Shown in pieces: positions 29,609-45,805 of a DNA stretch of 64,000 nucleotides. A program made the translations under genes and the position numbers. Where the stretch lies: assembly GCA_032191485.1 (NCBI GenBank), contig JAVDOI010000010.1, forward strand, positions 22,025,839-22,089,838, written 5' to 3'. Under the pieces are notes generated by a model. The model had not been told where the DNA came from. It ran no database searches and saw nothing but the letters and a program-made list of their open reading frames with translations. How positions within the stretch are numbered: the first letter of the stretch is position 1; each line of letters opens with the position of its first letter. The stretch is from Leptoclinus maculatus (Eukaryota; Chordata; Actinopteri; Perciformes; Stichaeidae).

Positions 29609-29718
29609 CTACATTCTCTCTAGTGTCCACCAGGGGGCGACTCCTCTGGTTGTATAGAAGTCTATGAGAACATGACTCTACTTGATTTATTCCCTCAGTA
29701 AACATTGTAAACATGAGT
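29609..29718 (-). repeat. Fragment of a dispersed fish repeat (inverted relative to 53541-54050)
   Basis: Contains TCTAGTGTCCACCAGGGGGC, CTCCTCTGGTTGTATAGAAG and TCTATGAGAA. The reverse complement matches 53902-54018 almost base for base, with only a few differences. Confidence 0.85.
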
Positions 29719-32700
29719 TTTCTCTCGCTCTCTCTTGCGCTCTTTCTCTCTCTCCGTACTGTTTAGAAAAAAATTAATTAGCACACTTAAACGGCATGGG
29801 AGACACCCACAGCCTTGGGGCGAGTTGCTCCTCCATAATTTCTTTGTTAATTGCCTCTCTGGGGAGGCATTGGAGTAAAGGAAGCCCCGGGGTAACCGAG
29901 TCCGCCACACTTACACACTGGCTGCTTTTGGGAGACGCTCACTTCCCCTCCCTCCCGTCCTCCCTCTCGCCCATTAACTTGTGGCTTCCACCTCCTTCTT
30001 TTTTTCCGGTGTGGAAACCTGCCCGCAATTCCCATTTTCACCCATGCATCACCTCTGTTTCACACTTTCATTTCTAACCTCCCTTTTCTCCCTTTTCTCT
30101 CAAATACTCTCTTCTCTCATTTCTACTCTGTGGTGATTTTTCACTGTCTCCCCTTTCTCCCACTCTCCCACCCTCTTTCCCTACTTTGTTATTCCTGCGG
30201 TTTTTCCAACTGTAGTTCTTCATCCCACCTTGACAGCGAAATGTACATTAAAGCACAGCCGCGACACCCTCACATCGCTGATTTATGGCACTGGACGGAT
30301 AAAGTATCTGAAAGGTAGTGAAACGCCGCGAGGTGGCAGGCTTCATTTCTGTCTTCGCCCTGCGGTGAATTCTGCCTCTCGCTGCCCGGACCGAGGGGGG
30401 AGGTGGGAGTTTGAAACACGAAGAGCACTTGCTTTATCTGATCTCACTTTGATGTGTCAAGTCCAACATGTCGGAGGCTCTTCTTTTAGGCGCAATGGTC
30501 CGGCATGTAAATCAAACGCATTGTGCTCATAAACGTGTAATAATTCATCTCGACCTACCAACCCTCGTCCATCAGTGTGTCTCTTGCTCTCCACCCAACA
30601 GCGTAATATGCACAATTGGGATTTTAAGATATTCTTAATTCTTTCCAAAAGTTTTAGTGGCCAAACTTAAACGAACAGAAGTAGAGACAGGAGGTGAAAA
30701 CTCCTTCTCCCTTTTATTATATTTTATTCTCTGGTACATTGCTAAGCTTCCGTGGTCTGTTTCTCTAAACCGGAGGGATGCTGACCGTCACCTATGATAA
30801 TGTAATACAACCCCACCTCAAAAAACGATCACTTTAGGATTCCACTACCATTTCGGCAACTGACATCAATCAGATACGAGACGTGTATGGTGTATGGTAT
30901 AGAGCATATGGTGTTTTAAGGAGGAGGGCAAGATGGATGATTGGTCTAGGCGGTCAACGTCTTTAAACCGTGGTCCCAATCCGTGATAAAACAGCCTAAA
31001 GTTTAGGTTCACTTGCAATCTTTCCCAAGTTTGCCCAGTTGACATGGAAAACAACCACAACCTATTTGTGTGTTTAGTTGGAGGGCTTGGATGCGGAGTT
31101 ATCGGTGCATAAAAGATTTGACCGTTCATCCGGTCAAGTCAAAAATAAAATGGCTCCAAAGTCAAACCATTCCGTACATGAACTACTCTCTTGCTGCACA
31201 GTGGCAGCACTAAGTGTATGAGCTGAGCTTCTGAAAGACACACAGGTGTCAGAAGGCACTTTCCAGCTGCTAATACTGTTTGGACAGACCAGTGGGTGGG
31301 AATCAGAATTCGGAAGCAGGTAGGATTTCTCCCCTACTCGATGGAAGACTTTCTCACCTTTAGAGTCTACCAATCAGCTACTGAACCAAGCTGCTTTATT
31401 TTTCAAATGGCTGCGCTGTAAATGTACTGAGGCAGTGACGGTCCATTCAATCCTATTGGAAATCCTTGTGAAATTCCTAAAGTTCCAAAATTGACTCCCT
31501 TGTTAGGTACTCCACATCCACAGGTTTGACAACGGCGGCATGTTTGGGGAAAATTGTATCTTTGAGAGCTTTTGATGGAACTTTCACAGTCTCCACTTAA
31601 CCACTAATCATTACAGAAGTCAGAGAATGGAGAATAAATAGGACATTGAAGTGCTGCTTTAAAAGACCTTCCCTACAGAAATACTGCCGGTGCACCTTTG
31701 AGTGAGGCAATTACCCTGCAATGGCTCTCTCCATTTACAGAAGATGGGGGGGCTGTAATGGTGAGCTCCCACCTGTGAATAAGTGTGAATGGGTTGCTCA
31801 GTTAAACTTCACTGGGCAGATGAAAGGTTAAATGGTTTTTTTTCCTGAGTATCCTGTCCTCTAAAAATCTCCTGCACACTTAGGGCAAGTACACGAGTGG
31901 GTGGCATGGGGATTCTTTTTGAGACTGTTAGGCGTTAGTCAATTTTCACACTTCAAAAGGTCTGGAACAAAAAGTTTGAACCATGGGGTTGAAGGCTGAT
32001 GGAAATACCCGGGAATAGGTTGTCAGAACTGTTACATCTGGCATTTAGCCCTCAAAAGAAGCATGTGTGATAAACGACAGGGTTGCTGTGGTGATAACCT
32101 TTCACGGTGTCTTCTATCTTAAAGTAAATTCTAACGCGTTGAAATCAAGGACCTTTTAATTACCCTGTTATATACTCAGCAAATAGGTGACCTTTGGTGA
32201 GGGTAATGGTTGTTTAGTTGGATGGCAGTGACCTTTACTGGTCACAGAGGGAGAGGGCTTGTGGGAGCTGAGGAGCATTCACACATGCTTAGTGTTTAAT
32301 ACTTTGATTTTATTTAATAAATCCTTCCACAAAAATGCTGGAGGGAAAAACACTAGAAGTGTTGCTGGAGTTTTAAGCTCTTCTCCTTTAACACACACCC
32401 AAAGCAAAACCATTTGCATATATTAACTCAAATTACATGTGTGATTTAATAACACGTACAGTGTACTGTACTGTAAATATAGCAATGACTCAGTGTAATT
32501 TACCAGCGTATATATATTTCTATTCGTCCCTGCAGGGTAGATTACTGATGCAAAGCACCTGGTCCTGGAGCTGCTCCAGTGTTGCTCAGGGCACAGATAG
32601 ATCGAACACATAACAGGATAACTAGATGGCGTAATATTAAAACAAAGTTGGATGAGGTTGGGGTTGTTGGATGGGAACACAGGACGTTCACCCAGGAGAC

Positions 32701-33749
32701 CATTATTCGTGTCTCGTCTCATTTTAACTTTTGTTATGTACGAACTTAACTCCGCGTGGAGTTAGGGTTGCACTGAACTGGAATCATCCGGAGAGCAGAT
32801 TCTTCTCGAAAGAGACAGGAAACAAATACTTTAAAGGCTTCATTCCTCCAGACATACCTCACCAATAAGCACAAAACATGTATTAGTCGGTTTATATAGT
32901 CGGAGTGATAATAAAGTCCTGGTTGTTGCAAACATGCAATGAGGAACCATGCCATGTTTATTGGTAAATACTCTTATACCAATTAAAAAGAGGAAGACAT
33001 TTCAAACATAGAATCAGCACTATAGGGTACTCCCTGCATGACCCACATAACAATCCTGGTTAACCTTTTGAGGCTGATGATCTGTCATACACCCCGAGGC
33101 TTATCTCCGAGCCCCAGAGGTACCGTCTGTCCCAGACCACCACTGAGATGTCATTACTGTGGGTACAAACTATAACACACACACTCTCGGCTTAATCGTT
33201 CGGGGGGCCGTGATTCGTAGCGGACTTAAATCGACAGCTCTCCGCCGGTTTATTTAATAAAAGGTTTGCTATTTTGAAATGAGACGCTCCTCAGCGAGCA
33301 TCCAAACGGTCTGGATCTCTTTATTTAGTCTCATATTCTCTCTCCTTTTTTTCTGTTTTTGTTTTTTAATGAAGTGAATTTTTTAGCTTCATCTATGTTT
33401 CAAGAGTCTCAAAACACACTATAATTAGCAGACCGTCGCAGAAATGGAGACTCATCCTTAAATAAATAGAGTGCTGTGTGTATACTTTAACGTTTTATAT
33501 CAGCACATGGTTGAAAACAAGTCTGTGTCATAGCTAATAATGTTAGCCTGAACATCTCTTTGAAGCTGTTGTCAGCAGCAGTCACTGCTTCAGACTCATG
33601 TCTGAGTGAAGAGTACTTCAGGAGCAGGAACTTTTTGGGGGGCAGGAACTACGGCCCGGGTTCTAAACCGATTTTCCCTGCAGGCAGAATTCACATGAGT
33701 TCCTCTCAAGGTCCCTGAGTTTCTGCAGTTGTTAAAGGCTGTTGGTGTA
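29719..33749. other. Intronic sequence, nothing coding
   Basis: C/T-rich at 29930-30190 (short Pro/Ser frames), otherwise AT-rich. No splice-supported frame, RNA gene or known repeat was identified over these 4 kb. Confidence 0.45.
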
Positions 33750-33772
33750 GTTAGGGTTAGGGTTAGGGTTAG
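33750..33772 (+). repeat. Interstitial telomere repeat (TTAGGG)
   Basis: Three and a half perfect TTAGGG units in the G-rich orientation. Confidence 0.9.
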
Positions 33773-35078
<1,306 letters not shown>

Positions 35079-35174
35079 ACATTTCTAATGTATATCTACT
35101 CCGACAGTGGGACGGTAAGCGCTGGCATGAAGAGACAGTATGTTGAGGGAAAGCGTTGCATAATGTATCGGCCA

Positions 35175-35194
35175 CATATATATATATATATATA
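35175..35194. repeat. Short (AT)n run
   Basis: About ten AT units between the TG tracts. Confidence 0.85.
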
Positions 35195-35307
35195 CATAGA
35201 GTGTGTACAAATAAACATCCTGAATTCAAGAATATGCACGGAAATGTTCTGTCTGCTTCTCTCGCTCTATTACTTCCTGTCATTCCCTCTGTCTCTCTCT
35301 CTCTCTT

Positions 35308-35309
<2 letters not shown>

Positions 35310-35341
<32 letters not shown>
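35310..35341 (+). repeat. (CA)n microsatellite
   Basis: Sixteen CA units preceded by a (CT)n run (35291-35306); opposite orientation to its long neighbours. Confidence 0.95.
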
Positions 35342-35343
<2 letters not shown>

Positions 35344-35462
35344 CAGGTGTCAGAGAGCTCTGCCATCTCCAGCTCTGACAGAGAGTCTGTCAACCGGCGG
35401 AGCTCTTCTCCTTCTACACTGAACCACAGTGACAGCCGTGTCATTACTACAGTGGGATACAC

Positions 35463-35487
35463 GTGTGTGTGTGTGTGTGTGTGTGTG
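35463..35487 (+). repeat. Short (GT)n microsatellite
   Basis: About twelve GT units. Confidence 0.95.
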
Positions 35488-35666
35488 CTCGCTCAAAGAC
35501 ATGCTTTACTCACACACGTGTGGCCGCGCGTGTGCATATAGGTGCACGGTCATTACCAAGCCGGAGTCCATCTGCTCCTTCTCGACAAAGTAGAAAGTTT
35601 CTGACCAACTCCTCCAGATGTATTATGGATGTTGGCCTATAATACATCTGCCTCTGTTGAGGCTTT

Positions 35667-36530
<864 letters not shown>

Positions 36531-36858
36531 AATAACTCTAACCCAATAACCTTAACCCATAACCCTAACCCAATAACTCTAACCCAAAACCCTAACCCAA
36601 TAACTCTAACCCTAACCCATAACCCTAACCCAATAACTCTAACCCTAATCCAAAACCCTAACCCAATAACCTTAACCCAAAACCCTAACCCATAACCCTA
36701 ACCCATAACCCTAACCCAATAACTAACCCTAACCCAAAACCCTAACCCAATAACCTTAACCCAAAACCCTAACCCATAACCCTAACCCATAACCCTAACC
36801 CAATAACTAACCCTAACCCAAAACCCTAACCCAATAACCCAAACCTAACCCTAACCCA
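36531..36858 (+). repeat. Degenerate telomere-like array (AACCCT/AACCCA/AATAAC variants)
   Basis: About 330 bp built from CCCTAA hexamers mixed with CCCAATAA, CTCTAA and CCTTAA variants. A segment starting AACCTTAACCCAAAACCCTA recurs 84 bp apart (36668 and 36752), fourteen hexamer lengths, so the array expanded by block duplication. The C-rich strand is the + strand. Confidence 0.95.
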
Positions 36859-39151
<2,293 letters not shown>

Positions 39152-39893
39152 CGAGATAGCCCCGCAGCCTCTTGCTCCTGTCCCTCCAGAAAGTGGTTTA
39201 CAGTTGATAGCGGCGGCGAGGGGAAATTCCACGCATTACAAAAGTGGACACCTCGAAAAATAGATATAGAGGGGAAATTTGATAAAAGTTCGACAGCTAG
39301 TCCAGAGAAGGAAGAAGGAAGAAGCCGAACAAGGCAATTTAACCGAGTCACTCCAGCTTTCTTAAGAGGCCTCTAATTTTTGCCATGAAAACCCAGCGGT
39401 GTTTACAAGCGGCTCGATGGAAGCAGGCCCTCCTCGAGTACGCTGCTGGAATATCTAGTCGGCCGTCGCGGAGCGTGCATGCTCAATAAACCCTCGCCCA
39501 GATGCCAAGGTCCTCTCATCAGATCCACACTTGGGAGTGGCCCATTACAAACCACAGAGTTCACTGATGGCCACTGAGTACCGTATTTTCCGCACTATAA
39601 GGCGCACTTAAAAGCCTTTAATTTTCTCAAAAAACGACAGTGCGCCTTATAATCCGGAGCGCCTTATATATGGATTAATTCTGGTTGTGTTTACTGACCT
39701 CGAAGCGATTTTGTGTGGTACACGGCGCTCTGTCAAAATGTTTTAGTACGACTTTGGTAAACTACAAAGCCGCACCGCTTGCAGCATTACGGCTACCGTA
39801 GTCAGGAGTCTCACCGGTAGTTCTGGACGAGGTGTAAGCATAAGCATGCATAAGTATCATAGCTCGCTGTGTGAGTCACGCAGACTCCACTAA

Positions 39894-39983
39894 CTGTGTG
39901 TTTACATGTCTGTAATCATAAAGCTACAGCTGTCTCAGAACGCTGCCGTTAGCAGACGTGCTAACTAACGAGCTAACAAGCTA
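39894..39983. repeat. Internal 90-bp duplication, copy 1
   Basis: Starts CTGTGTGTTTACATGTCTGT and ends AACGAGCTAACAAGCTA. Identical by eye to 40078-40167. Confidence 0.9.
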
Positions 39984-40077
39984 GGGGTAATCTGCCTCTA
40001 TCTCTCAAGACACCTGGCCAGCTGTTCACTTGTTCTCACAACACAACTCAGTTTCTCACTGATGGCCATTATTTATT

Positions 40078-40167
40078 CTGTGTGTTTACATGTCTGTAAT
40101 CATAAAGCTACAGCTGTCTCAGAACGCTGCCGTTAGCAGACGTGCTAACTAACGAGCTAACAAGCTA
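40078..40167. repeat. Internal 90-bp duplication, copy 2
   Basis: Same block as 39894-39983, 184 bp to the right, in direct orientation and inside the same element. Confidence 0.9.
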
Positions 40168-40416
40168 CACTACACGATGTAAACAGTCCGTCCCCCAGAT
40201 CGTCATAAGCTCGTCATATGCATCACATCTCGCTGTGTGAGTCTCGTACTATCTCGTGAGAATACGGACACGGAAGTGGAGAATCTACAGATTTCTTCAG
40301 AGCGCCCGCGCCTTATAGTCTGGTGCGCTTTATATATGAAAAAAGATCGAAAATAGACCATTCATTGACAGTGCGCCTTATAATCCAGTGCGCCCTATAG
40401 TGCGGAAAATACGGTA

Positions 40417-41679
40417 GCTCCACTGGAAGCAGTTGGGATTAAAGACCATGGTGAGGGGTCAGTGAGGTATATCATAGGAACACAGGTAGGCCTATATACA
40501 TATACAGTATATATATATATATCTAAACATGCAAGTTAAAGGATTTATCTGCTTCAACAGCACTTTGGAGGTGCAGCGTTTTGAGACGTGTCGGTTGCTA
40601 TGATACGGAATATCCTCAGAAGTAAAGATGCCGGTGCAAGGTAGAGTAGTACTCGCTCTGGGTGAAGGGAAGGCTGAAGCACTTATGGAGAGAGGACGGA
40701 GGCTTCGTCGGTCTATGAGGGTTCATGAGATTTCATGAGGCAATTCAAGGGTCAACCTCCACTTAGCGCTCCAGTATTATGCTTTTAGGGGGTCGGAAGT
40801 GTCCCCAGAAACCCCCGTATTTTGCACACTGAACTCGTTGTTGTGTACCACTTGTAGGTAGATAGGACAGTTGTTTGTGGTATTTTTCCTGCCTATCCTC
40901 CACTGTGATTGGACAACTGATGAACATTTTCCAACTCTAGACAGGCCTCTGTTTGAATGTGCCGTTACTGTTGTTTTAAGATGGACTTCACCTTTAACAG
41001 GAGTTAAAATCTGCCTTAGCCCCATCTTGTCAATGTGGATGTGACCGTCCTGTGGGCTCGTTTTCCCATTCTATGTGTTCTATTTCTGTTTTGCGGCAGT
41101 TAGCTAGAGGCGGAGTTCAGCGTAGCTGGAGGCATGACTGGCCTGCATGTGTTCACTCATATTGATGTGTCTGAGGGCGTTCACATCAATTAACAAAACA
41201 CGGTGACAGCTCACAAATGACTTCTGCCAGGATAGACTTGCAACGTCATACAGACGGCAAAATGCCATACAAGATTCATTTTTCTCTGTTTAGATATACA
41301 TATCTGGGTCGCTGAATTTTGATACACCAGCAGGGAGGAAGCCTTTTACAAATCACCACCGTCTTCTCTCACACGGATAAAGTAGTGCTTTATGTTACAT
41401 TCATCTTCCTGCTCCTTTGATTTCTGTATACATTTTTTGAGCAGCACAGCATAGATTTGTCGCTAGTAGCTTTTGACAAAAAAGTCTCCATGAGGGTTTG
41501 GAAAGTCGCCAGATTTAGCGAGAAAGTCGGCAAGTTGGCAACACTGGCACCGCTAAATATGTCCCCAGAGCAACATAGAACGTAACAATAGTTCCTATCA
41601 CATATAAAACCAAACAAAAATCCATCTTCATAAGTTGTACAAATAATAATATATAAACAAGCATATTAAAGCTACTGCA
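40417..41679. other. Intronic sequence; possible repeat end near 41546
   Basis: No coding signal. The reverse complement ending at 41546 starts CAGTGTTGCCAACTTGCCGA, which looks like a hAT-type end, but I could not find a partner terminus. A short (AT)n run lies at 40509-40521. Confidence 0.4.
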
Positions 41680-42399
41680 GATGTAAAAACAAACGCATTT
41701 AACTTACCAGAGCTGCTGTTCACTATTTAAAGACAAAGTCCATCCTCCTTTCTTTGTTAATAAAGAGTTTAATCTCACGGTTGTTCAGTACATCCGTGTG
41801 TTTTAGTTCCAGTAAGAAGTCCTTCTCGATTCATGGACGCCAGTGAAGACAGTCGAGCCTCCCCAGTTGTATTTCCTGAATACGTTTTAATGCGTTTGAG
41901 GCTGAAAATGTCCGCTCAACAGAGGCAGCAGATATTGGGATTGTCACCGCCCAACATGTCACGCTAGCCCACTGACCAATCACGTATGGCTAGGCCAGCT
42001 AGCAGGCTCTGACACGTCAAAGAATACGCCCAACATGTCAAACTAAAGATCTGATTGGTTGAACACTATGACAATCAACATTATCGTCCCCATTCACTTA
42101 AACTGCACATGGATTCACTTGTGAGTCTGCAGGCCTCGGGCCTCTCTTCTTACCTAGAGACACAGGTGAAATCTGATTGGATAAAAGCTCTACTTAAAAC
42201 AAGCTGCACTGGAAGCAGAGCAACTGAGGAACACAGTAGCTGTGCAATGAGAAAATGAGATGATGGGAAACATATTTTTATAAATTATAATACATGTAGT
42301 GTATTTAAGAAAAATTATTAAATTATAAAATAGCTATAACTTTGTGATTCTGTTTAGGCCAGCAGAGAAGGCTTTGCAGGCCCTGACGGCCCACCACTG
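41680..42399 (-). mobile_element. Second hAT relic, left side truncated
   Basis: The right end (reverse complement CAGTGGTGGGCCGTCAGGGC) is a full hAT-type terminus. Bases 41990-42385 closely match 22150-22514 in the first copy, including TCAAAGAATACGCCCAACAT and TTATAATACATGTAGTGTAT. Left of that the minus strand carries the end of a transposase gene. The catalytic part is deleted and no left terminus was found. Confidence 0.75.
41723..41955 (-). pseudogene. hAT transposase dimerisation-domain remnant
   Basis: The reverse strand reads TIPISAASVERTFSASNALK, then after frameshifts RLSSLASMN, then EKDFLLELKHTDVL and IKLFINKERRMDFVFK with a TAG stop. The SVERTFS motif, the RLSSLA segment and the basic tail are hallmarks of the hAT C-terminal dimerisation region. 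At least two frameshifts and the missing catalytic core make it inactive. Confidence 0.8.
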
Positions 42400-44399
42400 A
42401 TACGAGGTATGCTAATATGTACACATAGTTCACTGCCATTTAGCTGGTTATTACATAAGAGAGCTACTATGTTCACCATTTTAAAGAAGTGTGATCTTCA
42501 TCCACACAGACCCCGATGAGATGTCCTCAAAGGGCAAAAACGTTATCTTTGCAACCGTTGCCCTTGGAGTAGTTCTTTTGAATCTATTCATTTACAGTAT
42601 AACCTTATATGAATATATTCAACAGCATTTGCCAGTTATTTGTATGTGTCCGCTGGGTTTGCGTACCACGTGGATACGCTTCTAAAACTGGGACTTGTCT
42701 GGCCAATTTGTGGGCGACTGTCAGACTGGCTCTGTTGTGGATGATGTCTTTACTGGGAAAGGGAGGCTGAGAGACTTGTCTGCTTTCGGGGCTTGTTAAA
42801 ATCTTTAGTTTTTCTGGGAACTGCAAATTTGAGAAGATCCAAACAGCTCTCACTTTGCATAATTCAAATTATTTGACTACAGTCCCTCAATTACATTGTT
42901 TCAACTGAGAGGTAAGTGAAATTGAGCTCAGTTAATCACTTGGCACTGCACACGCTGAAGTGCTGTATTGGTATTGTCAGAGAGCCAACCGTGTTCAGGA
43001 ACGGGGCTGATTAAAGTTTGAATAAGGCTGTTGAAAAAAGGACCATTTAGACTGATTATTGTCCTGTTATCTGCATCAGTGAGTCATCGTCACCACGTCA
43101 AATAGGACCGTTTAGAAACGCTCAACAGAACCATGTCCAACTTTTCTCAACATGAAACATTGCTGCATGTTGGTGTTTAAAGGTTAATGGAACCGTTTTT
43201 TTTAGCTCAGTTGATTAAGCCGCACAGTAACTGGAAGGGAAGACAGACGTATTTTATCCGCCAAAATCTACTCAAAATGAACCACTTGGATAATTATTCT
43301 TAATAACACATTTTTACATTTGCTTTGAATTATGTAGTAAATAAGAGGAGAGTCTTTTCTGTGAGATGGAGGTATTTTGATTCGGGCTGCCAGACTCATT
43401 TGAAAAGCAGAATCATACTTTTATGTTAATTGTGGCATCAGTCACACCATGTCAAATATAATAGAAAGTGATTTTGTCATTGACTTATATTTAGCTATTC
43501 TCTTTTGAATATGTTGCCCGTCACTTTAAGTGTCATATTAACCCAGAAAATTCCCAAAATATTGGATCTTATGCAAGAACAATTCCATATTCTCATCTTA
43601 ACTTCCTCTGACATTGTTTTTGTATTGGTGGACTCGTACTAGTGAGCCACATCAGATTCAGAAACTTGACTCCAGATAACTGTGCAGAAATGAAAATGAC
43701 AAATTAGCATAAATCACTCCCCAATAATACCATATAAAGCTACGCATCCTGCCCCATATGTCCCATATTGAAGTCCTGCCTTCAGAGATCATAGAGGAAA
43801 GTCTATTATTTTAGCAGCGTTGAGTGGTGTTAATGCCACTGAAGTGAAAAAATAAATGGTTCCATATGAAAAACAGCTCGCCACAATAAGGCCATTGATG
43901 ACTAAAGGGAGGGGGTTGAATAATTTAAGATGTTCATATTAATAATGTAGTAGTGTATATAGCCAGCTTTGGAATTATATTAGCCTATAAGCCAACAGGA
44001 TGATGTCGACATAATTATGAAGTGTCATTTATATATCAAACTCAAACTCTTGCAGGTGTCTCACACAGGTCATGCATATTTCAAAGATTAAACAGACTGA
44101 TATTGCTCAGTTGCATATCAATATTGAGGATTCTTAAGGTGTGCAAGTAGTCCAGTGTGTGAGGGGAGCCAAGGTCGCACTCGAATCATGTCAATTAAAG
44201 CTCTTCGAAAGTTTGCAGAAGTCAGAAAATCAAGGTCCAATAACCTGTGGACCTCATTAAGAACCAGAGCAGCCATTAGTGCTGTTGATATAGCTGCGAG
44301 GGTCGAGATTATTATGTTTTGTACTCAGCAGTGAAAGAAACTTTAAGGACATACTGACTGAATTCATAGACCAGACAGAAAAAAAAAATCATCTCTGCT
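42400..44399. other. Intronic sequence, no repeats recognised
   Basis: AT-rich and free of microsatellites for 2 kb, unlike most of the window. No coding signal was seen. It is a reasonable place to look for conserved non-coding elements, which cannot be judged from one sequence. Confidence 0.4.
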
Positions 44400-44444
44400 G
44401 GAAATACTGATTAAAAGAGCAGACTTCAGTCCAGGGCTCTAACT
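44400..44444 (+). repeat. 45-bp direct repeat, left copy
   Basis: GGAAATACTGATTAAAAGAG followed by CAGACTTCAGTCCAGGGCTC and TAACT. Matches 46637-46681 with three mismatches. Confidence 0.85.
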
Positions 44445-45004
44445 ACAGTCAAGGACACTTCTAGAGTAAAAACCTGATGGTTTATAAGTCGATCCTAATA
44501 TTAAATACTCTTATGTTTAAATTTGAGCACTTTTAGACCAACCCAACAATAAATACATATCGACTTTATTTCTGTATTCATGGTAGTTTGAAGGCGTTGT
44601 AACACCATTCATACCTCAACATGGGAAGATAAATACAACTCTCATTCCAAAAGAAAAACATGAGCAGTTAAAGCTGAACAAATATCCTAAATTCCAACAA
44701 GTAAAGAAAAAACATTGAGACTCTTTACTTTAGTTTTTTAGTGATCATTTTCAAATGGTGGGGGGTGGGGGGCTCATGACCTCAGTATTTGTAAAATCCT
44801 TAGAGCATTGCATCGTGGGTTAGTGGGCATTGTGTTCTGTCTTTTTGTTCCTTCAACTGCAGCTCAGCAATTAAATACTAAGAAACACAGGGAGGTCATT
44901 TAAGAGGAAGAGGAAGAAGACGTACTGTATTGATACAATTCTATTTGTTTCATTTCATACTTAAGAGACTCACTTTTTTATAGAAAAAGGACCGTGGATA
45001 TATC

Positions 45005-45805
45005 TAAGACTTGACCCTCAAAGACATGGACATGGACTTGTGACTAAAGACTTGAGGCTTAACTCGGACTCTAGCTCAAAACCTTGAGATCTGACTTGGA
45101 CTTGTGACAAAAGACTTGAGGCTCGACCTGCACACTGGCTCAAAGACTTAAGACTTGACTTGGACTCAAGTTCAAAGACTTCAGACTTGACATGGACTTT
45201 TGACAAAATACTTGAGACTTGACTTGGACTCTAGCTCAAAACCTTGAGATCTGACATGGACTTGTGACTAAAGACTTGAGACTTAACTCGGACTCTAGCT
45301 CAAAACCTTGAGATCTGACTTGGACTTGTGACAAAAGACTTGAGGCTCGACCTGCACACTGGCTCAAAGACTTAAGACTTGACTTGGACTCAAGTTCAAA
45401 GACTTGAGACTTGACATGGACTTTTGACAAAATACTTGAGACTTGACTTGGACTTTAGCTCAAAACCTTGAGACTTGACTTGGACTTGCGACAAAAGACT
45501 TGAGGCTTGACCTGCACACTTACTTAAAGACTTAAGACTTGACTTGGACTCAAGTTCAAAGACTTGAGACTTGACATGGACTTTTGACAAAATACTTGAG
45601 ACTTGACTTGGACTTTAGCTTAAAACCTTCAGACTTGACTTGGACTTGCGACAAAAGACTTGAGGCTTGACCTGCACACTTGCTTAAAGACTTGAGACTT
45701 GACCTGGACTCTGGCTCAAAAACGTGAGACTGGATTCGGACTGTAGAAAGACTTGAGGTTTGACTTGGACTCCGCTCAAAGACTTGAAAGTTGACTTGGA
45801 CCTGC
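45005..45805 (+). repeat. Minisatellite of ACTTGAGACTTGACTTGGAC units with 160-bp higher-order period
   Basis: About 800 bp made of variants of ACTTGAGACTTGACTTGGAC with CTCAAA spacers. The landmark GACCTGCACACT (preceded by GGCTC or GGCTT) recurs with spacing 224, 160 and 160 bp (near 45121, 45345, 45505 and 45665), so the array grew by a 160-bp block with one copy carrying 64 bp extra. Minus-strand frames (KVHVKSQVFELESKSSLKSL) are repeat artefacts. Repeats of this type are frequent in fish genomes. Confidence 0.95.

Larger units (their letters stand above)
39581..40414. mobile_element. 834-bp TA-flanked inverted-repeat DNA transposon (non-autonomous)
   Basis: The left end CCGTATTTTCCGCACTATAA and the right end (reverse complement CCGTATTTTCCGCACTATAG) pair over 28 bp with one mismatch. 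The element is flanked by TA on both sides (39579-39580 and 40415-40416), the target preference of Tc1/mariner-type elements. A motif like GCGCCTTATA occurs at least seven times in the end regions in both orientations. A 90-bp block is duplicated inside (39894-39983 and 40078-40167, offset 184). No transposase frame is present. The superfamily assignment is tentative. Confidence 0.85.

Noticed and set aside
41380..41546. Possible hAT element ending at CAGTGTTGCCAAC on the minus strand
   Set aside because: No second terminus found. The adjacent octamer GCACCGCT also occurs near 39773, but that lies inside another element and is probably chance.
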